From: Dyadobacter fanqingshengii
GTDB taxonomy: Bacteria; Bacteroidota; Bacteroidia; Cytophagales; Spirosomataceae
Direction: 5' to 3'
Assembly (NCBI RefSeq): GCF_023822005.2
Contig: NZ_CP098806.1
Location: 2,294,001-2,358,000 of the forward strand
DNA length: 64,000 nucleotides
The position numbers and the translations under genes are program-made. The notes beneath the pieces were generated by a model. That model did no database searches. It was not told the DNA's origin and saw nothing but the letters and a program-made list of their open reading frames with translations. This document shows positions 38,070 to 46,991 of the stretch, one piece after another. Position 1 is the stretch's first letter. Every line of letters begins with the position of its first letter.

Positions 38070-38588
38070 TCATTTGAATTTTTCAGTCGGCTCGTATGTG
38101 TATCTGACAGAGTCCAGCTTCGCGTCATAAGCTGCACTTTTCATAACGTTACTTAATTGAATCCTGGTTGTTTCCATATCTCCACCAGGCTTCACATCCA
38201 GGATAGCAATAAACCCTGATTCCTGATCGATCCTATACCAAAACAAACTTTGTTGCGTCCTCTTATTGTATTCGTGATCATATTGGACAGCTTGTAAAGA
38301 AGAGGCATTATCCTGTGCAGCATCATAAAAAGAGAATGTAATGTAAGGCATACCGTTTTCATAAATCGGCACTTCCATGCTATCTTTTTGCATTACCCTT
38401 TGTTGCGTTTCTAAAAGAAACCGATTCGGGATACTTGATATGCCTGCCGGTTTATTCTTGACTTTGTATCCTGTCAACTTCCAGTATCCCTCACTTCCAT
38501 TTTTCACCACATTCCCCTTTGGGCCCAAATTTTGCTGGTAGCAGCCAATCATTAAATTGATATAAAACATTAGTATGAAAGTTTTCAT
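38070..38588 (-). CDS. Hypothetical lipoprotein downstream of a C10-peptidase remnant
   Basis: A 172-residue protein with lipobox LMIGC (Cys about residue 16). The body has no motif I recognise; segments such as PYITFSFYDAAQDNASSLQA and SLFWYRIDQESGFIAILDV suggest a beta-rich fold. Its start overlaps the end of the 96-codon remnant at 38491-38781 by 98 bases. Its position after a peptidase-like gene matches that of the lipoprotein at 38872, so it may be a related inhibitor or immunity-like protein. That role is inference. Confidence 0.7.
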   Translation of the reverse strand: MKTFILMFYINLMIGCYQQNLGPKGNVVKNGSEGYWKLTGYKVKNKPAGISSIPNRFLLETQQRVMQKDSMEVPIYENGMPYITFSFYDAAQDNASSLQAVQYDHEYNKRTQQSLFWYRIDQESGFIAILDVKPGGDMETTRIQLSNVMKSAAYDAKLDSVRYTYEPTEKFK

Positions 38589-38781
38589 TTTTTAAATCAT
38601 TTAGGGTTGAATAATGCTTAATGGCCTCACCCTGTGTCAGGAAAAATCGATTTTTGGTGGTTGACGATTCTTTAAGTGGTGGGTCTGCAACCTCATTTTT
38701 GGCGCAACCATACAGAATTGTCGAGACGAGTAAGCCTAAATAAATAAACGAAGAATTTACTATTTTCATAAATCTTAGCAT
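38491..38781 (-). pseudogene. Remnant of a second C10-peptidase leader/propeptide
   Basis: A 96-codon frame with lipobox TILYGC and then NRFFLTQGEAIKHYSTL, which resembles the start of the Spi-type propeptide in the C10 peptidase at 39327 (HDPLTISMNEAREVASF). The two genes also share their first codons (ATGCTAA...TTATGAAAAT) and the TAGCATGTGTT upstream block. The frame stops before any catalytic domain and overlaps the following lipoprotein gene, so I read it as a truncated duplicate. It could instead be a real small lipoprotein. Confidence 0.5.
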
Positions 38782-38871
38782 GTGTTCAATCGCACCTCCA
38801 TGATGTATTGTTTAGAACGACTTTGGAGTAACTTTGAAAGTTTGTTATGTATAATTTTTGCAGCAAAATTT

Positions 38872-39330
38872 TTATAAGACTTGCCTATAAAAGAACTTCA
38901 CCGTATCAGGTGCGCCTCCCAGCTCTGGCAAATAGGCTGATGCTTCGAGAGTCGTTGGCTCTCCGAGTGTCCTACGAATTTTGTAAAAGCGTTTGAGGCT
39001 GCCATCACGATACGTAACCAAAACGGTCATATCCTTTGCTTTTGAGGTTGTTCCAGGCACCCGGGTCCATATATGCTTAGAAAATAGCGTGTCGTTCCGA
39101 TAGATCCGTTCGACCTCGTCATCGACCTCGTGGCCACTTACCAGAATTTCTTTATAGCCTATTTGGGCGCCGCTAAACGAACCTGTTGGCGTTACAACTT
39201 TTTCCAAATTCCAAGTTCCCATAAGATCCACCTCTATCGGCACACCTCCGATCATTCCATTGTCACGGTCGCAGCTGGCTCCAAGCAAGATAAAACACAG
39301 TAGTATGAATAAACTTCTCATTTTCTTCAA
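38872..39330 (-). CDS. Lipoprotein coupled to the C10 peptidase (candidate inhibitor)
   Basis: A 152-residue lipoprotein with lipobox LGASC (Cys about residue 20). The body has a lipocalin-like opening, VDLMGTWNLEKVVTP, followed by probable beta strands. Its start codon overlaps the stop of the C10 peptidase gene by 4 bases (ATGA), so the two are translationally coupled. Known C10 peptidases such as SpeB are often encoded next to a propeptide-like inhibitor; this protein does not look like that inhibitor, but the coupling suggests a partner or self-protection role. Confidence 0.75.
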   Translation of the reverse strand: MKKMRSLFILLCFILLGASCDRDNGMIGGVPIEVDLMGTWNLEKVVTPTGSFSGAQIGYKEILVSGHEVDDEVERIYRNDTLFSKHIWTRVPGTTSKAKDMTVLVTYRDGSLKRFYKIRRTLGEPTTLEASAYLPELGGAPDTVKFFYRQVL

Positions 39331-40583
39331 GGTCTGATTCCTGTTATGATATGTAAATTTCCATTGTAATCCTCTCCCTTGGGATTGTATTGACCGAGAG
39401 CATAGTAGTCATTCCATTTTCCATCCCAGCCCCAATTCATCCGCAAATACGTGAAAGACCATTCCTTACACAGCTTGGTGGCGCAGTCGAATTCGCTGTA
39501 TTCGTTTTCTTGGTAACCTTCACAAACCCAGATATGATAGTCTTCGAAACAGCTCAGGCAAGTTGATCCCCAGAAAAGAACCGGATGAAGGCCCCCAAGT
39601 TCACTTTTGATAACCGAATAGTTGTACGCTTCGCTTCCGGAACCTCCGCTCGAAAAACCAAAGCTTTTTAATCCGCTTTTGACATCGGCCGGCCAGGTAA
39701 ATGTGTTGCACGTCCCCATATAGTTGTAGCTAGCCTTCGCCTTGTCACCCATTGTTTTCATAAGCGTACCCAAGCTGTGTTCGCCGGCGAGGGTAGCAGT
39801 GCACTTATCTTTTGAAACCCTCGGACGAGCAAGATTGGGATGATAATATTCTTCTATTTGCGCCATTGCAACCGGACCGCAACCAGCGAACCGCCTTCCG
39901 CATCCGTCGCAATTTCCACCAGTGCTTAACTTGGTTGTCGACAGAGCACTTTGGCCCCATACGGTTGAAAGCAACGGCCCTTTCGTGGTGGATTTATTCT
40001 GGCATTTGAACTGCCCCCACTGATACCATTCAAGGCAGTTAGTATCCTCAATTCTTAATTTTCTGGACAAGAATTTCTGCCATTCTTTCATTACGATTGG
40101 ATGTGGTTCACCCCCTTTGTTTCTGGCTTCCCGCACCTTTGTTTTAGCCATGTCCAGCCAAAGCGATACGCCGTTGGGGATGTTATTGACGTCAATGTTA
40201 GACGACTCCGAGAAGGCCAGAATCGGCATTACGCGAAGATCTGCCGATATGATTGCGAAGCCTTTCTCCTTTTTGAAAATATAAAGCAATGGCGAACCAT
40301 CCGCAGAGTCGGCTATTGCAAGCTGGTCGATGACTTCATCCTCCCGGCTAAGCATTCTGGCAGAAGAGTCTGCGTTAATGCGGGTTGAAGTTTCCGCAGG
40401 GAAGGACGCCACTTCCCTGGCCTCATTCATTGAGATCGTGAGCGGATCATGCCTGGTTTCAGGTTTGGGATCAGCATTTTTTGCCGGTTCATCCCTTTTA
40501 CATTGAACGAAAATCCACGCGGCCAAACAACAGAAGAAGACCAGCCTAAACAATAACAATACGATTTTCATAAGCATTAGCAT
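39327..40583 (-). CDS. C10 (streptopain-like) cysteine peptidase lipoprotein
   Basis: A 418-residue preproenzyme from ATG 40583 (40577 and 40571 are alternatives). A hydrophobic leader ends in a possible lipobox, IFVQC. Residues about 40-150 form the Spi propeptide (YIFKKEKGFAIISADLRVMP). The catalytic domain has Cys235 in FAGCGPVAMAQI and His350 in DYHIWVCEGY, then the conserved MNWGWDGKWNDYYALG. Members are secreted peptidases of the SpeB and interpain type. The domain has many extra Cys (NCDGCGRRFAGC and SCF), suggesting disulfides. It is divergent from an XRE regulator, with 21-bp iterons between them. Confidence 0.9.
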   Translation of the reverse strand: MLMLMKIVLLLFRLVFFCCLAAWIFVQCKRDEPAKNADPKPETRHDPLTISMNEAREVASFPAETSTRINADSSARMLSREDEVIDQLAIADSADGSPLLYIFKKEKGFAIISADLRVMPILAFSESSNIDVNNIPNGVSLWLDMAKTKVREARNKGGEPHPIVMKEWQKFLSRKLRIEDTNCLEWYQWGQFKCQNKSTTKGPLLSTVWGQSALSTTKLSTGGNCDGCGRRFAGCGPVAMAQIEEYYHPNLARPRVSKDKCTATLAGEHSLGTLMKTMGDKAKASYNYMGTCNTFTWPADVKSGLKSFGFSSGGSGSEAYNYSVIKSELGGLHPVLFWGSTCLSCFEDYHIWVCEGYQENEYSEFDCATKLCKEWSFTYLRMNWGWDGKWNDYYALGQYNPKGEDYNGNLHIITGIRP

Positions 40584-40677
40584 GTGTTTATTCCCTCTCC
40601 TCACCCGCACTAATTCGAACGGCTCCGAGAGGTAATGCAAAGATGCCTTGTCATGAAAGTTCAATCCAACAGGCTGT

Positions 40678-40727
40678 GCTTATAAAGTGATAACCTAAGC
40701 TTATAAGTTTATAACCAGTGCTTATAA
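40678..40727. repeat. 21-bp iterons, candidate operator
   Basis: GCTTATAA begins at 40678, 40699 and 40720, exactly 21 bases apart. Units one and two also share ATAACC at the same offset; the third is partial. The spacing of two helical turns puts all copies on the same DNA face. They lie between the divergent C10-peptidase and XRE-regulator genes. Confidence 0.8.
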
Positions 40728-40817
40728 TTGGATTTTCGGACTTGGTGGAAATAGAAAAATTCTTGATTTTGCGGCTCGAATTACCCTCCGGCTTATACAT
40801 ACTTTCAGCACACTATC

Positions 40818-41162
40818 ATGAATATCATTGCCAGTAACCTGCTCACAAAACGTGAGGAAAAACGACTTACACAAGCATATCTGGCGTATTTGAGCGGGAT
40901 GTCACAACCCAATTACTCCGACATTGAAAGAGGCAAAACGCGGCCGTCGATTGACCAGCTTAAAAAGTTTGCCGAAATATTGGATGTTACTGTGGACGAA
41001 CTGATTAGCGAGAGTAAGAAACAAAAAAAGCCCCAGGTTCGTGCTTCAAGCAAGAAACCCAGGGAAAAACAATCTACCCTGATCAGGGTAATCGAAGAAA
41101 AAAATAATTACATTAAAAAGCTGGAAAATGAGCTGGCCATTTTGAGGAAAAAGGAAGACTAG
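40818..41162 (+). CDS. XRE-family transcriptional regulator with C-terminal coiled coil
   Basis: A 114-residue protein. Residues 7-62 are an XRE/Cro-type helix-turn-helix (KREEKRLTQAYLAYLSGMSQ, then NYSDIERGKTRPSIDQLKKF). After a lysine-rich linker (SKKQKKPQVRASSKKPREK), residues 88-112 can form a coiled coil (IEEKNNYIKKLENELAILRK), likely for dimerisation. It is divergent from the C10 peptidase operon and next to the 21-bp iterons, so it is a good candidate for the peptidase regulator. The stop is 2 bases from the convergent gene at 41165. Confidence 0.9.
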   Translation: MNIIASNLLTKREEKRLTQAYLAYLSGMSQPNYSDIERGKTRPSIDQLKKFAEILDVTVDELISESKKQKKPQVRASSKKPREKQSTLIRVIEEKNNYIKKLENELAILRKKED

Positions 41163-41164
41163 GA

Positions 41165-41917
41165 TTACCTGTGCATTCCCATTCCCTTCCAAATTTTGGC
41201 ATCTTTTTTCGGGAAAAACACGAGGCCCAGCTGGAAATAGATCTGGTTGAGTTTCAGGGATGAAAGATCGCTGATTGTGACATCCTCTCCCTTCCATTTT
41301 CTGCGTCCCAGCAAAGGCAAATGATAGGATGCTTTTCCGCTCAGATATACCTGGTCATGCCACTTAGGTAACACATTCATCTTATAGTCTGCACCGATTC
41401 CGGCATGAAAGTTAATGTTGCCGGTACGAAGTCTCACTGGCTGATAGGACTGCGGATTTTGCGAAACCTGACCGATGGTGGCAGTCTGGTTGCTTTTGAT
41501 TTTTAACTGATACAACATCAGGTCGAAGCCAATGGGAATCAGCACGTTCCAGCGGCGGTTATTGACAATTTTCGGCCCACCGTCCGTTCCGATCCCGATG
41601 CCATTGAGATATGCCTTTCTTACATCTTTATCAGTTGTATAGTTGGTGCTGTTCATAATGATAATCCTCCCTTCGGAAAACCAGCGCTGAGATTCAGTCC
41701 TTTTTGCCAGGACGATGGATCCCATAAAGGATGTGAATGGCTTAATTTGTAGTCTGTCAAGCTGCTCCCGCATGGTTTTATTGTTTGGAAGCAGTCCGAA
41801 TTCCGCATAAATGGCCATGCCGCTCTTGAACATACGCACGGTGCTGTCGGTTTGCGCATGCGCAACACTGAAAATTGAAATGGCCAGAATGGTGCTAAAA
41901 AGTAATTTGTTTTTCAT
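41165..41917 (-). CDS. Hypothetical outer-membrane beta-barrel protein
   Basis: A 250-residue protein with a signal peptide (LFSTILAISIFSVAHA then Q). Beta-rich segments with alternating aromatic residues follow (IYAEFGLLPNN, NVLIPIGFDLMLYQLKI, INFHAGIGADYKMN, VYLSGKASYHLPLLG), as expected for an 8-10 strand barrel, with a short basic tail after the last strand (LNQIYFQLGLVFFP). No family is recognised. It lies between the XRE regulator and nuoB and may belong to the same inserted locus. Confidence 0.72.
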   Translation of the reverse strand: MKNKLLFSTILAISIFSVAHAQTDSTVRMFKSGMAIYAEFGLLPNNKTMREQLDRLQIKPFTSFMGSIVLAKRTESQRWFSEGRIIIMNSTNYTTDKDVRKAYLNGIGIGTDGGPKIVNNRRWNVLIPIGFDLMLYQLKIKSNQTATIGQVSQNPQSYQPVRLRTGNINFHAGIGADYKMNVLPKWHDQVYLSGKASYHLPLLGRRKWKGEDVTISDLSSLKLNQIYFQLGLVFFPKKDAKIWKGMGMHR

Positions 41918-41979
41918 AAAACTGTGTTGTTGAATTGCTCCCTGATGAAAGCCGGAAACAGATTTTTACTAAATATGGT

Positions 41980-41987
41980 TACTTTTG
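41980..41987 (+). promoter_or_regulatory. -7 box for nuoBC
   Basis: TACTTTTG matches TAnnTTTG fully, 66 bases before ATG 42053. It would give nuoB and nuoC their own promoter, independent of nuoA. Confidence 0.45.
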
Positions 41988-42052
41988 TATACATTGATAT
42001 GGCTTAACAAGCAATATCTGTACCACTGGATTTTTGGAAGGAAAATAACGGA

Positions 42053-42577
42053 ATGAGTGATAAAATAAAAACGGGAGACGGGGGCATTATTCTTACGAAT
42101 GCAGAGGATCTGATGAATTGGGCAAGATTGTCTTCCCTCTGGCCGATGGGCTTCGGCCTGGCCTGCTGTGCCATTGAAATGATGGCGGCATATGCTTCTA
42201 ATTATGATCTGGAACGTTTTGGTATACTTCCCAGGCCTTCCCCGCGCCAGTCGGATGTGATGATTGTGGCGGGAACTGTGACATTTAAAATGGCAGACCG
42301 GATCAGGAGGTTGTATGAACAAATGCCTGAACCGCGCTATGTGATCTCGATGGGCAGCTGCTCAAACTGTGGCGGACCTTACTGGGAACATGGTTATCAT
42401 GTGGTGAAGGGTGTGGACCGGATCATACCGGTAGATGTATACGTTCCAGGCTGCCCACCCCGGCCAGAGGCATTAATCGGCGGATTTATGAAATTGCAGG
42501 AAAAGATCAGAGGCGAACATCCGCTCGCCCCGTCGCTTTTTCTGGAAATGGAAGCTGCTGAAACCGTAAATGCTTAA
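42053..42577 (+). CDS. nuoB: NADH-quinone oxidoreductase subunit B
   Basis: A 174-residue protein carrying the terminal N2 [4Fe-4S] cluster of complex I. The ligands are the adjacent C38 and C39 (GLACCAIEM), C103 ([12 protein letters not shown]) and C134 ([10 protein letters not shown]). [17 protein letters not shown] is the quinone-side loop. nuoC follows after 18 bases. nuoA lies 4 kb upstream, beyond a block of minus-strand genes. Confidence 0.98.
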   Translation: MSDKIKTGDGGIILTNAEDLMNWARLSSLWPMGFGLACCAIEMMAAYASNYDLERFGILPRPSPRQSDVMIVAGTVTFKMADRIRRLYEQMPEPRYVISMGSCSNCGGPYWEHGYHVVKGVDRIIPVDVYVPGCPPRPEALIGGFMKLQEKIRGEHPLAPSLFLEMEAAETVNA

Positions 42578-42595
42578 CCTAAAATTTTAAAATCA

Positions 42596-43138
42596 ATGAC
42601 CTTCCAGGAAATTTCGGAGCTGGTTAGCATTCACTTTTCGGGCAAAGTAATCGAGACGGATGCAAAAGGGGCACAACCTATTTTAATTGTTCCCGTTAAT
42701 GATATCGCAGAAATCTGTGACTTTTTATATCGGGACAATCGCTTGTATTTCGATTATCTGGCTTGTCTGACCGCTATTGATAATGGTGTAACATTGGGAA
42801 CAATGGAAGTTATTTACAATCTTACCTCCATTCCGTACGGTCACGATTTAATGATTAAAACGGTTTTCGCCAGAAACCCGGAAGGCAATTCATTGCCGAC
42901 TGTTCCGTCTGTTGCAAGCATCTGGCGGACAGCCGATTGGCACGAAAGAGAAGCTTATGATCTGGTAGGGATCCATTTTGAGGGTCACCCGGATCTGCGC
43001 AGGATTTTGCTGCCGGAAGATTGGGAAGGCCACCCGTTAAGAAAAGATTATGAGGTTCAGGATCGTTATCACGGCATTTATGTGCGTTATGAGGATGGTG
43101 TTTCTGAGCAACAGCCTGCTCATGAAGACCGGGCTTAA
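42596..43138 (+). CDS. nuoC: NADH-quinone oxidoreductase subunit C
   Basis: A 180-residue 30-kDa subunit of complex I, in the peripheral arm. The signature [20 protein letters not shown], then [19 protein letters not shown], is intact. No nuoD follows; the next gene at 43167 is unrelated, so the rest of complex I must be elsewhere. nuoB and nuoC share a promoter at 41980. Confidence 0.97.
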   Translation: MTFQEISELVSIHFSGKVIETDAKGAQPILIVPVNDIAEICDFLYRDNRLYFDYLACLTAIDNGVTLGTMEVIYNLTSIPYGHDLMIKTVFARNPEGNSLPTVPSVASIWRTADWHEREAYDLVGIHFEGHPDLRRILLPEDWEGHPLRKDYEVQDRYHGIYVRYEDGVSEQQPAHEDRA

Positions 43139-43166
43139 TGTTTTAATTATGATAAATTACTAATGT

Positions 43167-44849
43167 ATGGGCACGCGCTTCATCTGTCTGGCAATCGTTT
43201 TTTCAGGCTTATTTACTTTTTCTTTTGCTTCAACTGATTCCCTGATCGTTAAAGGGCGCATATTAAATCTCAACGGCAGGCTTTACAGGCAGGCTCCCGC
43301 AATTACTTTTTCAAGAAACAACATTTTACAGCCGCAGTCCGAGCTTAGCAAACAAACGCCTTTGGAGGCTGACGGCAGTTTCAGGGTTTCGCTTCCTATC
43401 TTATTTCCACAGGAAGAATTTTATCTCGATTACGGAGGAAAAGCATTTACAACATTTCTGGGCTCACCAGGGACGGTTGAGATCACATTCGATGGGGATT
43501 CGCTGGGGAAGGCTTCGAAGCTTTTCAATTTTTCAGGTGTGAATGCTGACGCTAACAACCAGTATGCCGAATATTTGGCGGCCGAAAATAAATTACTGAC
43601 CGCAAACAGTTATTTAGGAGCCAATTTTTTCAAGAATTTTTGGCAAAATAGCGCTTCTGCCGCCCGCGAAATGGCACAGCAACGTGCAACATTGCGACTT
43701 TCGGCTGTGAAGCAAGCCGCAGACAATAATGTCCCCTCGCCCGTCCTCTTCCAATGGGCAAAGTCCATTACGGACGAGGAGCAAATGCAAATACTATATG
43801 AACATGCCTTAAGCAATCAGACAGACATTAGTAAAGCGCTATTGGACAGTCTCAAACGACTTTCAGAGCCGCCTTTGACAGCGCAGCGCGTTATTTGGGC
43901 CAACCGTTTCGGAAACTATGCAGACTTGAAAGTGGAGGAACGCAAATATACCAACCCCAGCAAAACCAACTCGCTGCCTGTGAGGCTCATGGCGACATTA
44001 ATACGGAACAATGCTGCTAACCTGACTTCTGAGGAAAAGCAGCATTTGGAGAATATTACGGCAAATGGCCTGGCAGAAAAAACGGAGCTGGATTTCCTGA
44101 ATAAGCTTTTTGCAAAAAACGAAATGGTGCTCAACCTGCTTTTCAACTATGAACGGGAAAGCAGGATTTACGCGGACCTTTTTGACAGCACTGCCACCGA
44201 ATTTCTAAAAATCCGCTTTCTGGCTAAAAATCTTTTCAAATACACTTATAATCAACAATTACTTCTGAATCAGCACATTCAATCAAGAAGCGGGTTGCCT
44301 GTCTTCCGCGAATCGCTGGATGAAATTGTACGCCTTGAAGTAAAAGACAGCAGCGATATCCGCAAAATAATTGAATATAAAGACGTAAAAACGGATCCGA
44401 CAGAAGCTTTACCAGGCTACTTTCTGGCGGCGTCCAACGACCGGGGAACGAGCTGGTTTAATCGGGTTTTAGACCAATACAAAGGCAAAACCGTCTATTT
44501 GACAAAATGGAACCTGGATGACCCCAAAAGCCGGGAAGAACTGGATTACATTCCTGCATTACAGGCGAGCGTTCCGGAGGATGTCGTATTTCTTTTTCTG
44601 CATTTACCGGGCGACGAAAACGTCGGTTCTGACGCACTTTTAAGACAATATATTGTCCGTCACAGGCTTAAAGGAACGCACTTATTTATGAATGGCGACC
44701 AGATGATGGACTTGCTTTTTCGCCTGAACCCGTTGGATACGGCCACTTTTTCTGTGATCAGGCCCAATGGTAAGTTTGCTGCAAAAAACGCATCGGCACC
44801 CAGCGCAACTGAAAAGACGGTTAAGGCCATACTGGATGCTGGTAGATAG
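43167..44849 (+). CDS. Exported thioredoxin-like-fold protein lacking the CXXC motif
   Basis: A 560-residue exported protein (CLAIVFSGLFTFSFA signal). Residues 25-110 are beta-rich and resemble the DUF4369 start of Bacteroidota TlpA-like proteins. The middle is helical. Residues about 430-560 look like a thioredoxin fold (YKGKTVYLTKWNLDDPKSRE, then VVFLFLHLPGDE), but the usual W-C-x-x-C is replaced by WNLDDP, so it cannot do thiol exchange there. Perhaps a binding or structural protein. It stands 28 bases after nuoC and may be co-transcribed with it. Confidence 0.68.
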   Translation: MGTRFICLAIVFSGLFTFSFASTDSLIVKGRILNLNGRLYRQAPAITFSRNNILQPQSELSKQTPLEADGSFRVSLPILFPQEEFYLDYGGKAFTTFLGSPGTVEITFDGDSLGKASKLFNFSGVNADANNQYAEYLAAENKLLTANSYLGANFFKNFWQNSASAAREMAQQRATLRLSAVKQAADNNVPSPVLFQWAKSITDEEQMQILYEHALSNQTDISKALLDSLKRLSEPPLTAQRVIWANRFGNYADLKVEERKYTNPSKTNSLPVRLMATLIRNNAANLTSEEKQHLENITANGLAEKTELDFLNKLFAKNEMVLNLLFNYERESRIYADLFDSTATEFLKIRFLAKNLFKYTYNQQLLLNQHIQSRSGLPVFRESLDEIVRLEVKDSSDIRKIIEYKDVKTDPTEALPGYFLAASNDRGTSWFNRVLDQYKGKTVYLTKWNLDDPKSREELDYIPALQASVPEDVVFLFLHLPGDENVGSDALLRQYIVRHRLKGTHLFMNGDQMMDLLFRLNPLDTATFSVIRPNGKFAAKNASAPSATEKTVKAILDAGR

Positions 44850-44954
44850 TCCTTTTTTCTTCATTCAAAATTTTATAATGGGTTTGCAGCATCTCATTAT
44901 ATCTATCATCCGTACGTTATCGTTTAGTCTGTTGGTTTGGAATTAAAAGTGCAC

Positions 44955-46796
44955 ATGTATAGATATGTCTTGCTGCTATTGCTGTTATCTACCTACGCCT
45001 CGGCCCAGAAAAACCCCGATAGCCTGGAAGTATACAGCAGAGACAGCCTTCGATACACAAACCTGAAAGTGCGAATGTCGAAAACCAAGTTTTCGCGTGC
45101 GGTTTATAAGCTTTTGTTTAGAGATGTTTATAACCAGGGAAAGGTGACGGAGGTAAAGGAGATCGAAACCAATCCGTTCACACCGTATGAAGGGATGGTG
45201 ATCCGAAAAATTTACATTCGCCAGCTCGATATCCTGGGAGAATCGGTTTACGACACGACGCGCGAAGGAAAACGACTCGAAAAGTTTCTTAGTAAAAACC
45301 TCCATACCAATACGCGGGAGGGCATTATCCGACGGTCTTTCCTGCTGTTTTCGGAAGGGGATGACATCCAGGCTCAAATGCTCAAAGATAATGAGCGTCT
45401 GTTAAGGACCAACAGAACAATCACCGATGCGCGTATCATCGTCGTTCCCCGAAAGGATGTGACCTGGATGGCGGATGTGGTTGTCCTTATTCAGGATGCT
45501 TGGTCGCTGAATTTCAGGGGCGGATTTAATTCGTTTAATAAATTCAATGTAGGTGTTGAAGATATAAATGTGAGGGGAACAACCCACTCTCAACTCACCC
45601 GGATAAGATGGGACGGAAATGACACGCTTCGTAAAAAATTCCAGTTTCGCACGATTTACACGGTTCCATATATTGGTAAAACATTCATTACCGGACAAGC
45701 GAGCTTCATTTATGAACGAGACCTTGAAGAAAGGTCCATTCGGTTTTTCAGGAGGTTTTTGACCAATGAAACCAAATATGCGGGAGCAATAGAAGCTGGT
45801 CAAAGCATGATCAGGCAAATCAAAAGAAACCCGAGCGACACCGAAGAGCCCATTATATTTCCCACAAAATTCAATTATTACGACGTCTGGCTGGGCCGTT
45901 CATTCAAATTTCCGTTTCCTGCGAGCCGTCTGGCCGAAAATTCAAGAATCGTGATCGCGGCCCGTCATAACAAGTATCATTATACCGAGCGACCGGAGGT
46001 TTCACCCTATATCAATAAAGTTTATTGGAATAAAAGTGCCACGCTCCTCAGTCTCGGTTATTCCAATCGTAACTATAAGCGGGACGTCTTGATTTATGGC
46101 TTCGGACGGACGGAGGACGTTCCCGTCGGGAACTTATTTGCATTGACAGCCGGCCGGGAGGATACCGAATTCGGTGCGAGAGGTTATGCGGGCCTGCAGT
46201 ATGCGAGGGGAAAATATCTGCCGCACAACCTCGGCTATATGTATGGTTTGGTCAACATTGGTTCATACATTAAAGAAGCCAAAGCACAGCAGGGAGTGAT
46301 CAGCGCGCAACTCAATTACATCAGTAACCTGATCCCGTTCCGATACAGTTTTTTCCGTCAGTTTCTGACAGGTCGCTACACGCGAGGCGTCAACCGCGAC
46401 CCGCTTGACTATCTGAACATTAGCGGTGATCAGGGGATCCGGGGCATTAACAGTGAACAGCTCATTGGCACAACGAGGCTTACGCTGGGCACTGAAACGG
46501 TTTTCTTCTCTGATAAAAGTTTGTTGGGCTTTCGTATTGCTTATTTTGTTTTTGCAGACATCGGGCTGGTGAATGGCGCAGAGTCGATCTGGAAAAGCCC
46601 CTTATACCAGGGCTACGGGCTGGGTTTGCGGTTAAGGAACGAAAATCTGACATTTAATACTGTACAAATCCGGATCGGTTATTATCCGAATATTCCGGGA
46701 AATTCTTCGGTGTTCAGGTTTGGCGCAGATGGCAATGTTCCGCTGAGGTTGAGGGATTTTGACATTTCCGCTCCTTCTATTGCGCCCCTTCAATAA
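44955..46796 (+). CDS. BamA/TamA-like outer-membrane protein (POTRA + barrel)
   Basis: A 613-residue protein starting at ATG 44955 with a signal peptide (YVLLLLLLSTYASA then Q). Residues 80-185 look like a POTRA domain (GMVIRKIYIRQLDILGESVY, then VTWMADVVVLIQDAW). The rest, from about 190, fits a large barrel with strands such as FGARGYAGLQYARGKYL and SGDQGIRGINSEQLIGTTRL, the latter resembling the conserved RGF-like motif of Omp85 proteins. The C-terminus is longer than the last strand. Likely part of outer-membrane assembly or secretion; no substrate is known. Confidence 0.78.
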   Translation: MYRYVLLLLLLSTYASAQKNPDSLEVYSRDSLRYTNLKVRMSKTKFSRAVYKLLFRDVYNQGKVTEVKEIETNPFTPYEGMVIRKIYIRQLDILGESVYDTTREGKRLEKFLSKNLHTNTREGIIRRSFLLFSEGDDIQAQMLKDNERLLRTNRTITDARIIVVPRKDVTWMADVVVLIQDAWSLNFRGGFNSFNKFNVGVEDINVRGTTHSQLTRIRWDGNDTLRKKFQFRTIYTVPYIGKTFITGQASFIYERDLEERSIRFFRRFLTNETKYAGAIEAGQSMIRQIKRNPSDTEEPIIFPTKFNYYDVWLGRSFKFPFPASRLAENSRIVIAARHNKYHYTERPEVSPYINKVYWNKSATLLSLGYSNRNYKRDVLIYGFGRTEDVPVGNLFALTAGREDTEFGARGYAGLQYARGKYLPHNLGYMYGLVNIGSYIKEAKAQQGVISAQLNYISNLIPFRYSFFRQFLTGRYTRGVNRDPLDYLNISGDQGIRGINSEQLIGTTRLTLGTETVFFSDKSLLGFRIAYFVFADIGLVNGAESIWKSPLYQGYGLGLRLRNENLTFNTVQIRIGYYPNIPGNSSVFRFGADGNVPLRLRDFDISAPSIAPLQ

Positions 46797-46890
46797 TTGC
46801 ATTTAACTGATAATAAGTTTGTTAAATTACCAGCGTCAAAAAATAACAGTAATTTCCGCTATCCTTCCCTTCTTTTTCGAATATGTGAAT

Positions 46891-46898
46891 TAACTTTG
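46891..46898 (+). promoter_or_regulatory. -7 box for carB
   Basis: TAACTTTG matches TAnnTTTG fully, about 93 bases before GTG 46992, giving a leader in which no attenuator could be recognised. Confidence 0.4.
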
Positions 46899-46991
46899 TG
46901 GAATTTTTGGACGTACCCCTGCTGAGATTAACAGGCAATTCTACCAAAAGTTGTTAAAAAGTTTTCCTCATTCTACAAATTACCAATTACT

